NCBI RefSeq assembly: GCF_000516985.1
Contig: NW_006917099.1
Span: 946,685-1,010,684, forward strand
DNA: 64,000 nucleotides
Source: Pestalotiopsis fici W106-1
Taxonomy: Eukaryota; Ascomycota; Sordariomycetes; Amphisphaeriales; Sporocadaceae
Direction: 5' to 3'
How positions within the stretch are numbered: the first letter of the stretch is position 1; the number at the start of each line of letters is the position of its first letter. Under the pieces are notes generated by a model. The model saw nothing but the letters and a program-made list of their open reading frames with translations. It was not told the origin of the DNA and did no database searches. This document shows positions 1 through 14,258 of this stretch, in pieces. A program made the position numbers and the translations under genes.

Positions 1-851
1 TACGTAGTGGGCAAGGGCAGATCTGAGTGGCAGATCGCCAAGCGAAGAACAACTCCAGGTTTGGATCTCTTGTGGCTCCAATCCTGTGACTTGTGGCCCC
101 CAAAGCATTGACTCTTCTTTACTTACAGATTTGGCGCAACACATCCATACTACATACACTATTTTGTACTATTCCCAAACGCGCCGCCAGCGCAAGGGGC
201 CAAAGATTATTATCTGAGCTTGACTCCTTTGTTCTACATTTTACACTCCCACCTGGGCCTTACAAGAGGCACGCCGCCAGGCTGGAGACAGCTCTGGGTT
301 CCCGCTAAACATCAGATCTCTCCAGATCCCCACAGTGAGTGCATCTTTATTTTTCTTAGTGCACTCGGCGGCGACCATTTTTGACAGCTCCCGCCAGCCC
401 GCGTTTCCCCCCATCCAGGGCCCCTCTTCTTTTAATGTATTTCACCCCCCCACCTCTAGCGTGATCCAGTCGCGTCCTGCGTCACTGCTTGATTCACCAC
501 CAAAAAGTTAAGCTAGAGAGAGCTCCCCTTGATCATCGCTGCAGCTTCAGCCTAGTCTACTTCTACTTGTCACTACTAAGGTAGTAGCCCGCAGCTTTCA
601 AGACGCTTCTGGCACTATCTCTGGTTCAACAAGCATCAAACTATCTGCGAGATTCCCTTCTGCCCGTCTCGATCACCTTGTATCTTTTTTTTCCTTGCAA
701 GCAATCCTCATCGATACTCCAGTTTCACCCCGCACATTCCAGTCAACCCACATGCTAATTCTGGAGCCTGCAAGCCGCCGAGCCTTCTCGCGCGAACGCC
801 TCAAGCTTCGACGGCAACGACGCTCATCCCTTCCTCCCCGTTGCCAGCCAG
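1..851. other. Upstream non-coding region with pyrimidine-rich leader
   Basis: No convincing coding exon is seen. The last 300 bases before the ATG at 852 are C/T-rich, as is usual for promoters and 5' leaders of filamentous fungi. Short open frames here are uninformative. The 3' end of a gene lying further upstream cannot be excluded for the first 100 bases or so. Confidence 0.5.
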
Positions 852-3800
852 ATGGAACAAGACTCAAGAACAGAGGAGTCGCGAGAACGAGCCGTCTCCT
901 CTGAGCCCAGCTCTACGCGACCTTATCCTTTTGTCGGCGACGGCAACGATTCTGCACGAAAGCGTCGCCGCACCTCCATGGCTGGATCGAGAAGCAGATC
1001 CCTAGAGTCACTGCCGTCGCAGCCTCGCACTCGACTGCCGGCCATGTCTGCCAACGATTCCAACATGGCCATAGATACCCCAGAGCAGCCTCCCCCAAGC
1101 ACGCCGCCCCAATCCGACCTCCCTGCTGAGACACCCCCTGCCGAACCTCACTCTAGTAAGGTTACCATCAACTTACGGAATATTAACAATGTGGACGAGG
1201 GGGAACAAGCTCCTCCATCGCCGACCCCTGGACACCTTGATACCGAACATGTCAAGCTCAGCGTGGAACCGTCCGAAATGGAGTCTAGGCATCCATTGCC
1301 CACCGGGGCAGAGGTTCAATCCGTGCCTTCTTCCCCATCACCTAGCACAAGCTCAGAAGATCCGGAAATCAATCTGATACAAGATGAAGAGGAGATGGAA
1401 GATGAAGGAGAAGAAGAAGACGACGACGATGATGATGTGGAGCTCATTCATGTCCAACCTGTCTCAAACCCGGCAGATATCGGCGGCACATTCATGACGT
1501 TTCCCTATCATGATACAAAGGAAAGTCTATGTCAAACTGTCCGCCAGATCACTATCTTCTTTCAACAACCGCATCCACTTGATGAAGTTGTTCAGAAGCT
1601 CAGAGACTGGTTCAGGCAGTATTTGGATAACACCACTTCTGACGATCACGTTGCTGAGGGCGCTGCCGTGATTGTTAAGTCGGCAGACGATGTTCGCATG
1701 TTCTGGCAACAAATGCCCGAGCTCTTTTTGAATGTCTATTCGCGCAGGTATGTGATCAACAAATCATAACGACTTGCATGTCTTACCTGTGTCACGAGCT
1801 AACAACTTCCAGAAATGTCCTTTCCAAGAATGCCACCATTCGGGACCTTGGCACAACTTTCTTCTTACAACTACCACGGCTTTGTGCTCATTTGATCAAG
1901 TTGGACCTGCTCCTGCTTGCAGATTCCACCTCGGGCGCGTTCGAGCTGCTTTCACCAGGCCTACTTCACGCCCTTGCTACCATCACCTCTCGCCCGAGTG
2001 AGAAATACCAGATACAGAATGGGTACCACGTAGATGCTATACCTGATAGAATTAGGCTTTTGTGCTTGTTCCAGGATGAAATAGCCCGGCAGCATGGCCC
2101 TGACTTCAACGATGCAGCCATGGCCGGACTAGTCGCACTGGCCAATATGGCTGCAAACCACCCAAGCGTCCAGCCGAGAAAATTGATGGAGTACTTCAAT
2201 CAGATTTGTGCTCTCGGCGATTGCATTGTACGGGAATCCGAACACCAACGATATCCGACAATGGCCGCAGCAAGCGGTTCGGAGCTGCGATTGCGGTCCC
2301 CGCAAAACACTACCATGGCCTTGACATTGTTTAGAACTGTCTCAACTGCTTTGAGCAATGTGGTTGATAATTCTGCTAATCACTTCGCGGCGGATCTGGC
2401 CATGACGACCATGACGTACCTGGCTAATTTGTCAATGGCCGGATTACTGGGATCCCACAAGGCCGCCACAGATGCAATTCTGAATTACCGAAAGGACAAC
2501 CCAACATTGCCAGGCCTCTACACTGTTGACGCCATTGTGAACAGATGGCGGTTTCAACAACTCAGCAAGATGATCAAGTCTAGTCAAATGCAGTTGCGCG
2601 TTGTATCCCTAGGCTTCTTGAGCACTCACCTCGTTTCGGAATGGCAGAGGAGCCAGGAGCCATATCGCGAAGGTGCCATGCCGGACTATTTGCGGCACCT
2701 TTCCAAGCTGCTGAGAGATACTGGGCTTATCGAATATCTGCTGGGCCCTACATGTCATCCCGAAATTATTGTGGAAGCATACAACATCATTGGCTTTTTA
2801 GCCGTCACCGAGACGTACGAAGCGCGCCACACGGATTTGTTCTGGCAGACTATCACCACCGCTCAGGATCCCAGGATCTTGGAGGCGCTCGTCAAGATGA
2901 TGACAAGAACCGCGAGCCATTTCGGACGAGAGCCTCTGGCACATCTCATAGGAAAGATGCAGGGACTCCCTGTCGAGGCCTTCAATTCACACATGCGAGA
3001 ACTTTTGGAGACCATTATCAAGACAGCCACACAAAAATCAACCGATGCCATCTCCAGCATTACCAAATGGTGTTTGCGGTTGATCCAAGAGTCCTCGGTT
3101 CTCAACTCGCAAGGAATCTCGGAGCATATGGACGTGTTCGACTTTGCTTCCATGAAGCTAATGGAACTTGTGCAGCTCAGTCCAGCCTCAGATCTTCTGC
3201 GACAGGATTTGCGAACAGAGTGTCTTCGCGATATCTCATCGAGGAGCTCTAGCACTGCCGGAAGTCTAAATGTCCTATTCCGCCTCATCCGACCCGGTCT
3301 CGATCGCGAGCTTGCTAATCTTGTTGCGGAGCACGAGTTCCCGCGGTTGCTTGCAGAAGATCTGGAAACTACTATTTCCATCGCACGTGCGCATGGCACC
3401 AATTCGGTTTATGCTACCGTCTTGGGTAATGCGCGCCGCTACTTGATTGAGCAAGTTATTGCGAGACATGGCAGTGCAATTGACCGCATATACGTGGAAC
3501 AGTTTTGGCATCTGCTCGTTGGTGAGAAAGCGTTATCTCACAATGACAGGGTGGTGGGCTGGCAGTCTCTGAACGTTGCGCAGGGATCAATCACCTCTGA
3601 AAACGCTTTTCTGAAGCAGTGTTTGAAAGAGCATCTTCCGCGTCTATCTCCTCTTTTGTACTGTCCTGGCACGCTACAATTTTTGCGCGGGATCCTGGTC
3701 CCAATCGCAGAAAATGCGACAGATACAGCTCTGGAGAAGGAACTCAGTGACAACGCCGGCGCCGTCGGACTTTTGTGGCAAATGATTCTTACTGCTTTGC

Positions 3801-6800
3801 CCCAGACGATCGAAGCGGACGCAATTCATGTCCTCGTAAACGATATTTATGTCAAGGGCAAGGGAATCAACTCGTTCCCATTGGATCGAGCACGCAAAGT
3901 ACACCTTGCGCTCGTAGAAAGATGCTTCAACCAGATGGAAGACGCTGCCAAGGAACTACTCTCAAGCGATGCAGCAAACGCCAAGGACCATGATGACATG
4001 ACTGTGTCTAATGATGACCATAGCTTATACATTCAGGAGCTCAAATTTACAAGGTCGCTTCTCGTCCTTCGCGAGTTTGTCGCAGTCCTGCAGAACGGGT
4101 CTCATCATTTCGCAGCCCCGGACCTTCGACCGCTGATGCTGCAATCTCCCAGTATTGTTGAGGGCGCATCTGCAGAACTCAAGGTCCAATCGTTTGATGG
4201 AACTCGACAGACAGACATGAAGCCCCTTGCAATTGGCAAACAGAATACAGCTGCTTCTTTACTTGCCAGCATACGGGAGGTCACTGGCTTCAGTAACTAC
4301 CGCATCTTCTACCGCGGAAAGTTACTGACGCCGACGGAAGATCAGATCTGCAAGTCTCTCGAAGACCTCAACATCCACCACGGTCTTCTCTTGGTGAAGA
4401 AAGAGTCCGATAATGCGTCCACACCTACCAATATCAAACCAGGTGCTTCTCCATTGGAGATCGAGATTTTGGGCCATTTCCGGGCCTTGTGGAACTATTT
4501 GAGCATGGAGGAGAAGATCGCCAAAGAGGTGAGCTTGTCCTCCATTCCTACCACTATGTTTCATTACTGACTAGCGTTCCTTAGATTTACCATTTTCTGG
4601 TCAAGCTTCCGGCAGATGGGTCGGTTCTAGAGGCTTTGGAGGATCCAGCTACATCGCATTTGGATGTTTTCCCCCTGGGAGAGCCTTTCAAGTGCTTATA
4701 CACAATCCATGCCTTGCGTGAATACCTGAACACGCGGCGTCTAAGGTCTCTGGCGATTCACGCAAAAGGTACAGAGAATGACAGCAGTGAGATACCAGGC
4801 CAAAAGGAAAGTCTTTTGAAGACAATGTCACTGGTTGTTGCCGCGATTGAGGACCCTCAAGTCATCAATGGCTGTCCAAATGAATCGCTGCGATGCGAGT
4901 TGAATTTTCGTCTCCTGGATACTTTTGTCCAGCTATTGACTGGTATGTTTTCCCTTGACGCGTTACCTGTGATCATTTCTCACACAGCCACAGGCTTGGA
5001 TGATGTGCGCATGGTTGAACATTTCCTTACAAGGAAACTTCATGACCGGCTGGCGGCCCTGCTATCCGAGGCTTCCGCAGCGCAACATGCTCAGTATGCT
5101 GTAGAAGCCATCAATCGCGCGCTGAATGCTTTGCTTCAATGCTGTTCGCTCAGCGAGTCATTCTGGGGATTGTTTTGTGAAAGTTCAACAAGCAAAAAAC
5201 TCATCCAGGACCTTCTTCTTCGCGATGTTCGACCAGTCGTACGGAAGGGCACAGAAAAGGTCATCAGGGCTAAGTGCTCCTTCACTCGGGCAGGCTCTAG
5301 CACCTCGGCGCTGGAATTTACCGAAATATTCTGGCCTTTCATATTCGAACTGCTGCCTCAGGCCGCGCTTCAGCCAACCCAATCCGAAGAAGTTTTTTCT
5401 CTTCTGTCATTGCTGGTCGACATACTGTTCCAGGCTAAATCTGCGGTGCTAAACATCGAGGCATACTTGACACAATGCATCCAGCTAATCTTTGCCCATT
5501 CAAGCACCGAGGTCATCACAAATCCAGATAGAGTGGACATGGTCGCTTATGGAATATTGAAGTTGTTGCATTACGGCGTCAAATGCTTTGACCAGAGTGG
5601 GAGCATAGCATTCCCTCCCACTTTCGCCCGCAAGCTTCTCACGGTGCATATTTTCCCCGGCCTACGCTCGAAAGACACCAAAGCTCCCCGAGTCTTCTTG
5701 ACACAGGAAAATCGAATATTGCTATTCGAAATTCTCTATCAACTTGTCAAAGATAGCAGGGAGCAACAGCGTATCATGCTTCAAACATTGGGCATGTTGG
5801 TGGAATACAACCCAGAAGAGCCTAGTAATCCTTACTTGTACGATCTCCCACAAGGATTTGATCGGATGAGGGCTATCAGGACTCCAGGTGGCCATGCAGG
5901 ACTCAGAAACCTGTCTAACACTTGCTACCTGAACTCATTGTTCACGCAGCTATTCATGAACGTACATTTCAGACGATTCATGTTGCAAGTGCCATGTACA
6001 GGCCGCGATCATCATCTTCTGCAATATACGCAGACGCTGTTCGCAGAACTTCAAGACAGCATACGTAGATCGATTGATCCCACAATGTGTGTTCAGCAAA
6101 TCATGAACTACGACGACACACCCATCGATATTCACACCCAAATGGACGTTGATGAGTTCTACAACCTCTTATTTGACAGATGGGAGTCGCAGATGCCAAC
6201 AGACCGCGCCAAAGCGGACCTACGATCAATATATGGTGGTCAACTCGTGCAACAAGTCAAATCCAAGGAATGCGAACACATCTCGGAGCGAACCGAACCA
6301 TTCTCTGCAATTCAATGCGATGTCAAAGGCATATCCAGTCTACAGGAAAGTCTGCAGGCCTATGTGGATGGCGAAGTTATGGAAGGGGACAACAAGTATA
6401 AGTGTGGGAGTTGCGATCGCCACGTTGATGCTGTGAAACGAGCTTGCCTCAAAGAAATTCCTGACCATTTGATCTTCCACTTGAAGAGGTTCGGTTTCGA
6501 TCTCAGAACTCTGCAGCGCAGCAAGATTAACGATCACTTTGAATTTCCCACCGAGATCGATTTGAGCCCTTTCACGGTTGAGCATCTGAATGACACTTCC
6601 AGCGAAACCACGCCTGATGTTTTCGAACTTGTCGGTGTTTTGGTTCATTCGGGAACTGCCGAGTCTGGCCACTATTATTCCTACATTCGCGAGCGACCAA
6701 CCTCTGATGGCACACAGCCGTGGTTTGAGTTCAACGACGACAACGTGACTGCCTGGGACCCGGTGAATCTCGCAAATTCATGCTTTGGCGGCAGAGATAA

Positions 6801-8875
6801 CTCTTCTCGATTTGACGGCGGACTCGGATTCGAGAAGGGATACAGTGCATACATGCTCTTCTACCAAAGGGCTTCTACCCTCATGAAAGACCACGCAGAC
6901 CTTCAAAACAGTGGTCAAAGCCACCCCGTTCGGATCGAGCCTCGGAATCCCATCGCAGATCTAATCAATGAAGACAACCGGGACATCATTCACCGCTATT
7001 GTACCAATGATAACTCCACAATCAAGTTTGCGCAGATGCTACTCGATCGTACATGGGAGCATACCTGTTCCCGTGACCACAAGACCGAAGATCTGGCAAT
7101 GCAAGTGGCATTGGGTCACCTGGATCAGATTGCAGCTCGCGCTCAGGACACTCCAGATTTCCTGCCACTTTTCTCACAGATACGCCAGGCGTGCGAGAAA
7201 TGTGTCAGCTGTTGTCTTGCTTTCTTTGATTTCTTCAAGGTCAGAACAGAGGCACTTCGTATGCTCCTCGTGAAGAATGCCTCCCCCATTGTCCGGCAAT
7301 CCACTGGGGATCTCTTCATATACGTTTTGAAGACAATCAAAGATGCGTGCTCCGAGGAGTATAACCCGCCGGACGCAGATACCGAGGATGAAGACCTGGC
7401 TATACACGAAGCCCGACCATGCATCCTCACAGACGCTGTGAGTATTTTCAATACTCTTTGGGATTCATTCCACACGAGTCTTCGCGCGTGGCCCGAGTTC
7501 TTTGGAACCATGGCCAGATTTGCGTCAATGTCGAAACTGGAGGGGGCTGCTCTTCTCGAAGAAGGCTATCTTGCCAAACTTTTCTTCATCATCATCGCAG
7601 ATGCCACAGAGCAAGAGCTTGCTGCACAGTATATGCGGCTAGCTTCGACTTTGGGTCGGAGACCGCGGCCACCCAACTACGAAGCCATTATCAGTCTCAT
7701 TGACATTCTCATGAACCTTTTGGACAGTGATTTGGCAAATCAGATCATCATGGAGACTTCAAGCGGCCGCTTGCAAGTGGCTCTGGACGAGCAGCCGCTT
7801 CCGTACACGGTCGAGGAGGTTAATCAACTCCACAGAGAAAAGCCGGACACTCGTACGCGTAACAGCCTCTTGGTCGATAAACTTGTACTATTGAACCAGA
7901 ATCCCGTGTCTACAGAATCCATACTCCGCAAAATCCTGGAGCTTGGCCACGAGATGGACGAAAAGGTCTTCATGACTCTCGTAGAAGGCTTCAACAACAG
8001 TTGGCAGCAGCAAGACCCACCAACGACTCCAACGACTCCCCTTTATCTTCAAGGTATCCTATTCTACTTGCGATGGAGCCAAAGTGAAGACCGTGCCCAA
8101 GGGTTGATCAGGCATGTCTGCGACCAGTGTCGGACACTGGCCCCTGCTACCGATGGAATGGCCTTTTTCAACTTCTTTAGACTGGTCTTTCAAGTACCGA
8201 GACGACCGGGAGAGGACACCAATTTCAGTCCGGTGCAAACCTCCGCCCTGAATCTCTTGCAGTCTTGGGCACCGACCCTTCTTGGGTTTGCCGATCTGAA
8301 TGTACGTTTGGAAACGGACCTGATGTTGAAGCATATGCTTTGGTCATGGTTGGACAACTATAATGACCACAACAGCGAAGGCGGTATTTCTGAGGCAGCC
8401 CGCGCTCGTGTCAAATTCTGCAAGATGCTCACGGTTTCATGTTTGACCTATCTGAACAACAGGTATGTTTCAAGCAGTCTGCAGGCGCCTAGGGGAGCGA
8501 TTGCCACTCTGCTAGAGCATATTGATCGGGGCGAGGGCTATTTTACGCCGACCTATAATGGAATTGCCACTCGATGCAACGCGGATTACGAGAGGCTGAA
8601 GCCAGGTATGTCACCCTCCCCCATTAAGATAAAATGACTGCTAATGCTTGGGATAGTGCGAATGGAACTTGACCGTCTGGCGGTTGATGAGATCGAGGAG
8701 GAGGCTTCTGGTGAGTAAACTGAGTCCGTCTGACACCCTGGAAGGAGTGCTTGACTGACAAGATCAAGATTGGGAGAATTCAGTCGGATCGTCGGAGCCG
8801 ATGGACGTGGCAGATATGCAAATAGCTGCCGAGCCCAACGGCACTGGAGGATCGACAGGGCACCTGGTACTCTGA
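852..8875 (+). CDS. Large ubiquitin-specific protease (USP/UBP family, about 2,599 aa)
   Basis: This is a cysteine protease that removes ubiquitin from substrate proteins, of the very large fungal USP class related to USP9X/USP34. Five exons fit: 852-1747, 1813-4528, 4585-8605, 8657-8710 and 8763-8875, all with GT-AG ends and matching phase. The Cys box (GLRNLSNTCYLNS) puts the nucleophile near residue 1651. The His box (SGTAESGHYYSYIRERP) puts the catalytic His near residue 1900. A CxxC pair (YKCGSCDRH) lies between them, as in USP finger domains. A ubiquitin-like stretch (SNYRIFYRGKLL...) lies at roughly residues 1105-1165. The N-terminus is disordered and contains a long Glu/Asp run near residues 175-195. 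The remainder is helical-repeat-like. The start has good context and no better upstream ATG in frame. The last exon is the least certain part. Confidence 0.93.
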
Positions 8876-10061
8876 TTGAGGCCAAGATAGCCGTCTGGGG
8901 TCACTCGAAAGCGTGTCCATTACAAACAATTTGTGCTTGCCTGGACGAGCACGCGGCGTGTTCTTTTTGTTTTACTGATGCGAGCGGGCGAGAAAAGATG
9001 ATTTCAATTCTTCTTTCAGCATGGTTCAATGCATAGCATAGGCGTGAGAGGCGTCGGACATGGAAATGGAAGATACTCCGCAAAGGTTGGGTTCTTGATT
9101 CCCCACGTCTTTACTGTTTCAGTTCATCTGAACGAGAAAAGACTAGTATGATTTTGAATTGCATTCGTTTGTGTCATGGCATGGGAAGAATTACGAAATT
9201 ATGATTTGGAGGGAGAGGGTGATGACGAGATCTGCTGAATCAGTCAGGCCTAGTGTCCGCCCGCGCTTGGTACAAGTTAGAGTAAGATCCAGCAATAGAC
9301 TCGATCGCGACCACCTTGAGAGTAGTCTAATAATGTAAGACTTTGTGTTTATGCTGAACGGTATTGGGTGGCAAAAAAACTTGCCTATCCTCATGAGCAA
9401 AGTCGACTAATTGACTACCTGCTAGATGGGCAATTGGGTGAAATTACCCATTCGCAAAGGAAGAATGTTCACATTACAAGACTCGTCGGTTTTTCGGCAT
9501 GTCTAGCCAAGATGATAACGATGCTTTGATCATTGTGTGATGAATCTATTCTTGGGGTAGATAGAACTGACTTTGAGAGGACATAGGCGTCCATGACGGG
9601 GCCGGGCATTATCACATCTTGGCAAAGGTAGTTGGCAAGTGTGTATTTGTCCAATCACCGACCCTGCGCGTGTACTAGCGACAAGGAGTCCTTCTCTTGG
9701 ACGAGAAATTCGTCATGTCGGTCGGGTCTTTTCAGCTTGTCCGAGTTTCATGGTCTTGCTGTTCTTTTTCTTTCTTTCTATTTTAATCACTATTTCCTTT
9801 GGGTCTTCGTTGCGGTAAAAAAAGGGAGAGAAAATGTACAAACACAGACCCGTGAGGAATGCAGCGTTATAAAAATATCCAGCTGCATGCCGGTAGTGGG
9901 ATACGACGAGATCTGACTGGAGTAGAGGGTGACAAGACCAACATGCAGGGACGGGACGGGGAAAAATGTGATTGTATGGTTGCGTTGAAATGTTGTTGGT
10001 GTGCCTCGCGCTTATAGGGAGGGGGTGGAACGGCACGAGGGATGGGGATAGTGGATCAGCC

Positions 10062-10081
10062 TTTTTTTTTTTTTTTTTTTT
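10062..10081. repeat. Poly-T homopolymer (20 T)
   Basis: An uninterrupted run of 20 thymines lies in the intergenic region. The length could be affected by sequencing error. Confidence 0.9.
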
Positions 10082-11017
10082 AGGAAAGTTTTGTTTGTTC
10101 CTTGGCCGACTCTTTGGCCTACCAAGTACTTGGGAGTATCAAGCGAACCCAAAGTAGATCTCGACGTCTTCCGGAAAGAGTGTAGCGAGTGATTACACAG
10201 TATGTGTGTGTGAATGTGACGAGATTTGTCTGCCGGGCGCTCGGTAGATCTATTACTTGGTATCTATATCAAAAGTGGGTTGGAACGAGCGAGTTCCTAC
10301 CGTGTAATATCCAGAGTAGCAGAGCAGATATGTATTAGCAGGGGTAGTCATGCCGGTTCCCAAGGTGTGATGCTGCTATTCTTGGGACCTCTAACCGCCG
10401 AGACCAATGCGGGGTGGCTGGCCAAACAGAGCTTACGCAGTGAGCAAGGATGGTTTCGGTGGAGAGGCTCTTGGACTCTGTCCATGGTCATTCGTTGATC
10501 GAATGGAAAAACACAAAAAGTAGTAAGATGCGGAAAGAAAAAAGGGGGGGAATGATACTTGAGGTTGCATTTTGTTTGTGAGGGTGAAGGAATTGAGGAG
10601 AGTGGCCTTGTCATCATTATCGTGGCTGATGTAATGCAGTGTGTCAAGGTCTTGATGCTGTGGCTACTACTGCTACTACTGACAGCAAGGAGAACCCGAT
10701 CAAGACAGACTGGATTTGACATGGACAGCCAAGCAATCAAGATGACGACATTTTGACATTCTGTCTGCATGATTCCTCTGTGTGTAGTGGTTGATATGAG
10801 ACGTATACAATAAAGACGTCACTCGAGTATAAATTGGGAATGTTCTGCAGTAATGGCACGCCAACGCTATGTCTTTTCCAGTGATGTATAACGGTCGCGT
10901 TATCGGTCATTGGTCTACTACTTTGGAATCTCGAGTGTGTGATTTGTTTAAAAGGTTTAAAGCATAAAGTGTAATAAAAGGAGAGGAATTAAGACGACCG
11001 TTACAGCATGTCAACGA

Positions 11018-11048
11018 TAGAGAGAGAGAGAAGAGAGACACACACACA
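11018..11048. repeat. GA/CA microsatellite
   Basis: A GA dinucleotide tract passes directly into a CA tract. It is non-coding. Confidence 0.85.
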
Positions 11049-12509
11049 TGGCGGAGAAATCCGATGCAATCAATCAACAACAACTCTAAGAATCAAGACG
11101 CCAAGCCCAACTAGGGCCAAGCCACCCAACCCTGTTTTGGCCAACCCAAGCCACGCACGCACTCATTTGGCCCCTGTCACACATCATGGCTAGACCCGCA
11201 GGAACCCGCAGCCACTGGAACGCAGCTACGAGAGACGTTCGTCACCAAAGATTTCATGAAACATGGCTTAGTTGGGGACAACATCCATAGCGCCCAGAGG
11301 AGGAGGAGCCCGGCCGGAGCTAGGCGGATCAACCGAGGTGAAGAGCTAATCTATAGTCTATTTTCTTTTACCGACTCTTTTACAGAGAAAACACTAGAAC
11401 CCACGCATTTGGTTGGTGGTCAGATAATCATCCTCTACACGTCCCAACTCCACATTCCCATCCCACCCCCACAGACAGGAACAGACCAGCAAGTCTGAAT
11501 CAAACCACTGCTTTGGTTAGCATCCTTGTTGGATAATGATGAGCCAGTCGGTCCGCCCTTTCTTCCTTCTCTTGCTTTCCTTGGCCTCGTTTTCCCGTTT
11601 CACGTCACGGGTTTCTACTGCTCTTGTGTGGAATAAAGTTGGTACAGTTTTGAGTTTGCATGCAAAAGAACAGACGATGGGGTTTACATGCGACTTCTTG
11701 CACTCTACCTAGTAGTGTCTTTTTTTCATTTCGGGCATAGTTGAGACCGTGTTGCATACATAGCCGCCCATGAATGTTATAATGCACATCCTATGGTCTA
11801 ATCTGTAGTCCCCTTCCGTCTTTTGGAGCAGAAGCCCTGGATAGCACTCTGGAGAGTCCCCACCAAATATACACGCAGCTTGCCCGTTTCCAATGCATCT
11901 GGATTAGATTAGCACATCCTCAAAACCCCCTGCATGATTCCTGAAAGGGAAAGATGCCCTGTCGCCCGATTAATCTATCTCTGTCATTGTTTCGAAAAAA
12001 AGTTCAGACGACACATCCAGGCTCCCCCCCTGGCCACTTTGTCGATCTGAAACATTCCGTTTTTGGTCATGCAGGTCGGTGATCATTTGGCTGTCTCTCT
12101 GCAGGTGGTTCGGTCCCGCTTGCTTCTGTATGGGTAGGATATATTTATATTGCCTGCATGCATCATCATCACAATGCTACCCTTTGCACAGCTTCTTCTA
12201 TATCTATTCTGCAAATCGGCCCCCGTTTTCTCTTCTATATTTTCTCATCTAATAAACTTTTCTTGTTGTTGTTTAGACTTACTTTTCTCTTCTCGATATA
12301 GTAGATCTATACTCAGCCTCAATCGTCAACACACTCTTTGCATATTCCAACGTTCCAATTCGGGGCACTGAGTCGCCGAGGACTGATTCACTTCTGTTCT
12401 CTTTCTGCATTGTCACTTGCCTTGCATTACTTCGCCTTCTTTCTATTCTCGTCCTGGTGACACACAAACGCGGGGGGCATTGCAAAGAAAAATCAAAACC
12501 ACAGCAACA

Positions 12510-13987
12510 ATGTCTTCACTCCTGAAGCAGCGGATATCGTCGCCACTCGAGGCTGGCCCCTCTATTCTAGACTCGCAAAGCATTCCGACACACCTCACCG
12601 AAGCCCTCGAGTATGCCTCCAAGAGGCTGTCACGCAAGGCCATTCACATCACTCTCATTGTTGTCCGCAAGGACCACCAGCTCCCATCATCGACGCTGCC
12701 ATGTGCTACACCACCGGCCTCGCCCGAGTTCTCCTGGTCGTCTGGTCCCCTGTCGCCCACACGCCTCACATCGCAAGTAGCTGGACTCAAGCAGCTGGTG
12801 CGCCGCGGAACGGGTGGATCTGTCAGCTCGACCTCTACAGCTTCTTCTTCCAATACATCTGAGGCCTCTTTCACAAGGGGCGCAGTCACATCGCCGAGTT
12901 TTGCTTCAACACCCGCGACTCCATGCACACCCGCCACGCCCTACTCGGCGACCACTTGTACATCCACCTCGTCGTCATCGTCGGCATCATCGACGGCATC
13001 CGCTGGTGGCCCAAACCCTTTTGGTGTCCGTCTCATCCACGCAACACCCCTCTCATCCAGAGAGGAATACCACCTACGCCGCGCCATCACCAAGGCCGAG
13101 CGCAAGTTCCAAACCGGCACGGGCTTTCTTCCCCCGCCTTCTTCGGCGTCATCATGTGGCCTGAACCGCGACCTGGTCCGACGGTGTCTGCGCCAGAACG
13201 AGGTCCTCTTCTCCGCCGAGGGCCTGACCCTACTGGGTCTTGACCGTTTGTACGCCTTCAAGTCGGCCTTGGCGGCATACGCGCGCACGACGCTGCTGAG
13301 ACGAGGCGTGGCTCCTACGGCCCAGCAAAAGGCAGAACGCGAGGCCCGCATTGAAGACGCCGTCGACGAGCTGCGCCGTCTGGTGCTGTCCCGCGGCGGC
13401 CGCCGGCTGGAGCGCAGCGAGCTGTACAGCTGCTACGCGTGGATCGGCGTCAGCGCCGGTGCCCTCGGCGACGTCGAACGCATGTACCGCCGAGCGTATG
13501 GAGGTGTGCAGCAGATTGGGGCCTTTGACGAGGACGTCATGCCGCCGCCCGCTACACCTGCGCACAAGATTACAGTTCACCTCGACAACAGCAGCAGCAG
13601 CAGTCACGAGGATGACAACCGCACCGAGTGGCCGCTCAAGATGAGCGTGGCCAAGCCCCAGAGCATCCCCGTCGGAGTCGTCAAGATTGGCAAGCCGCCG
13701 ACACCCAAGGCCCATACCCCGGTCCTGAAGCTCAAGACCTCGTTTGACACTTCGTCATCGGCAACCATGCAAAAGCCAAGCGTCGTGATCCGACCCATTG
13801 CTGTCAAGGCCAACAAGGAAAAGTCCATGGCTGGAGTTACCGAGCTCGCCATTAAGATTGACGCACTCTCCGACGACGAAGGCGACAACGATGACAAGGA
13901 CCGCCACAACAACGAAGGAGACGTGACTGCCCGACCTATAGCTTCGGGCATATCTTTCTGGAACGGCATTGACGAGCTGCTTGCGCC

Positions 13988-14047
<60 letters not shown>

Positions 14048-14258
14048 CGGTCATGGCTCAGGAGGACACCAGGCCGCCTCAGAGTCGGTCGCCATGTCAC
14101 CCGTCATTCAGAGGCTGCGCGCCAGCCAACAGCGCATCGGACCCGCCACGCCCAATGGCTACGATGACATTTCGCCCATCACCCGCGGCGAGTGGGGATT
14201 CCTCTTCACCGGCAAGGGCTGGACTGGTGGTCGGACGGCTGCCGTGGAGACTTGTTAG
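12510..14258 (+). CDS. Ser- and Gln-rich conserved fungal protein (582 aa, DUF7582-like)
   Basis: A single-exon gene. I start at ATG 12510 (MSSLLKQR) because its context is CAACAATG; an ATG 31 codons upstream is in frame but lies in the leader. The N-terminal conserved block (ALEYASKRLSRKAIHITLIVVR) and the middle block around residues 190-350, with many Arg and Ala, resemble a conserved Pezizomycotina family that I recall as DUF7582. I am not certain of that label. Residues about 110-180 are Ser/Thr-rich. A pure CAG run encodes 19 glutamines near residues 494-512. No catalytic motif, signal peptide or membrane segment is visible. The C-terminus (ITRGEWGFLFTG) looks conserved. GC content and codon use are strongly biased, which produces long antisense open frames that are not real genes. 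Function unknown. Confidence 0.8.
13989..14045 (+). repeat. Pure CAG tract encoding 19 Gln
   Basis: Nineteen uninterrupted CAG codons lie in frame within the 582-aa protein. An uninterrupted codon repeat is prone to length change by replication slippage. Confidence 0.95.

Larger units (their letters stand above)
8876..12509. other. 3.6-kb non-coding stretch
   Basis: No exon chain or protein similarity was recognised on either strand. It holds a poly-T run, GA/CA simple repeats and pyrimidine-rich sequence leading into the gene at 12510. The last 350 bases (CT-rich, TATATTTATATT at about 12140) look like promoter and 5' leader. A long leader or a non-coding transcript is possible but not visible from sequence alone. 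Confidence 0.5.

Noticed and set aside
4322..7511. Open frames of 60-120 codons on both strands inside the USP gene
   Set aside because: All lie inside a continuous conserved coding sequence in another frame.
9191..10498. Several short open frames in the 3.6-kb non-coding stretch
   Set aside because: They are short, overlap on both strands, run through the poly-T tract and lack conserved patterns.
12644..13969. Long antisense open frames opposite the 582-aa gene
   Set aside because: They mirror the strong third-position GC bias and Ser/Gln codon runs of the plus-strand gene. No start context or family pattern was seen.
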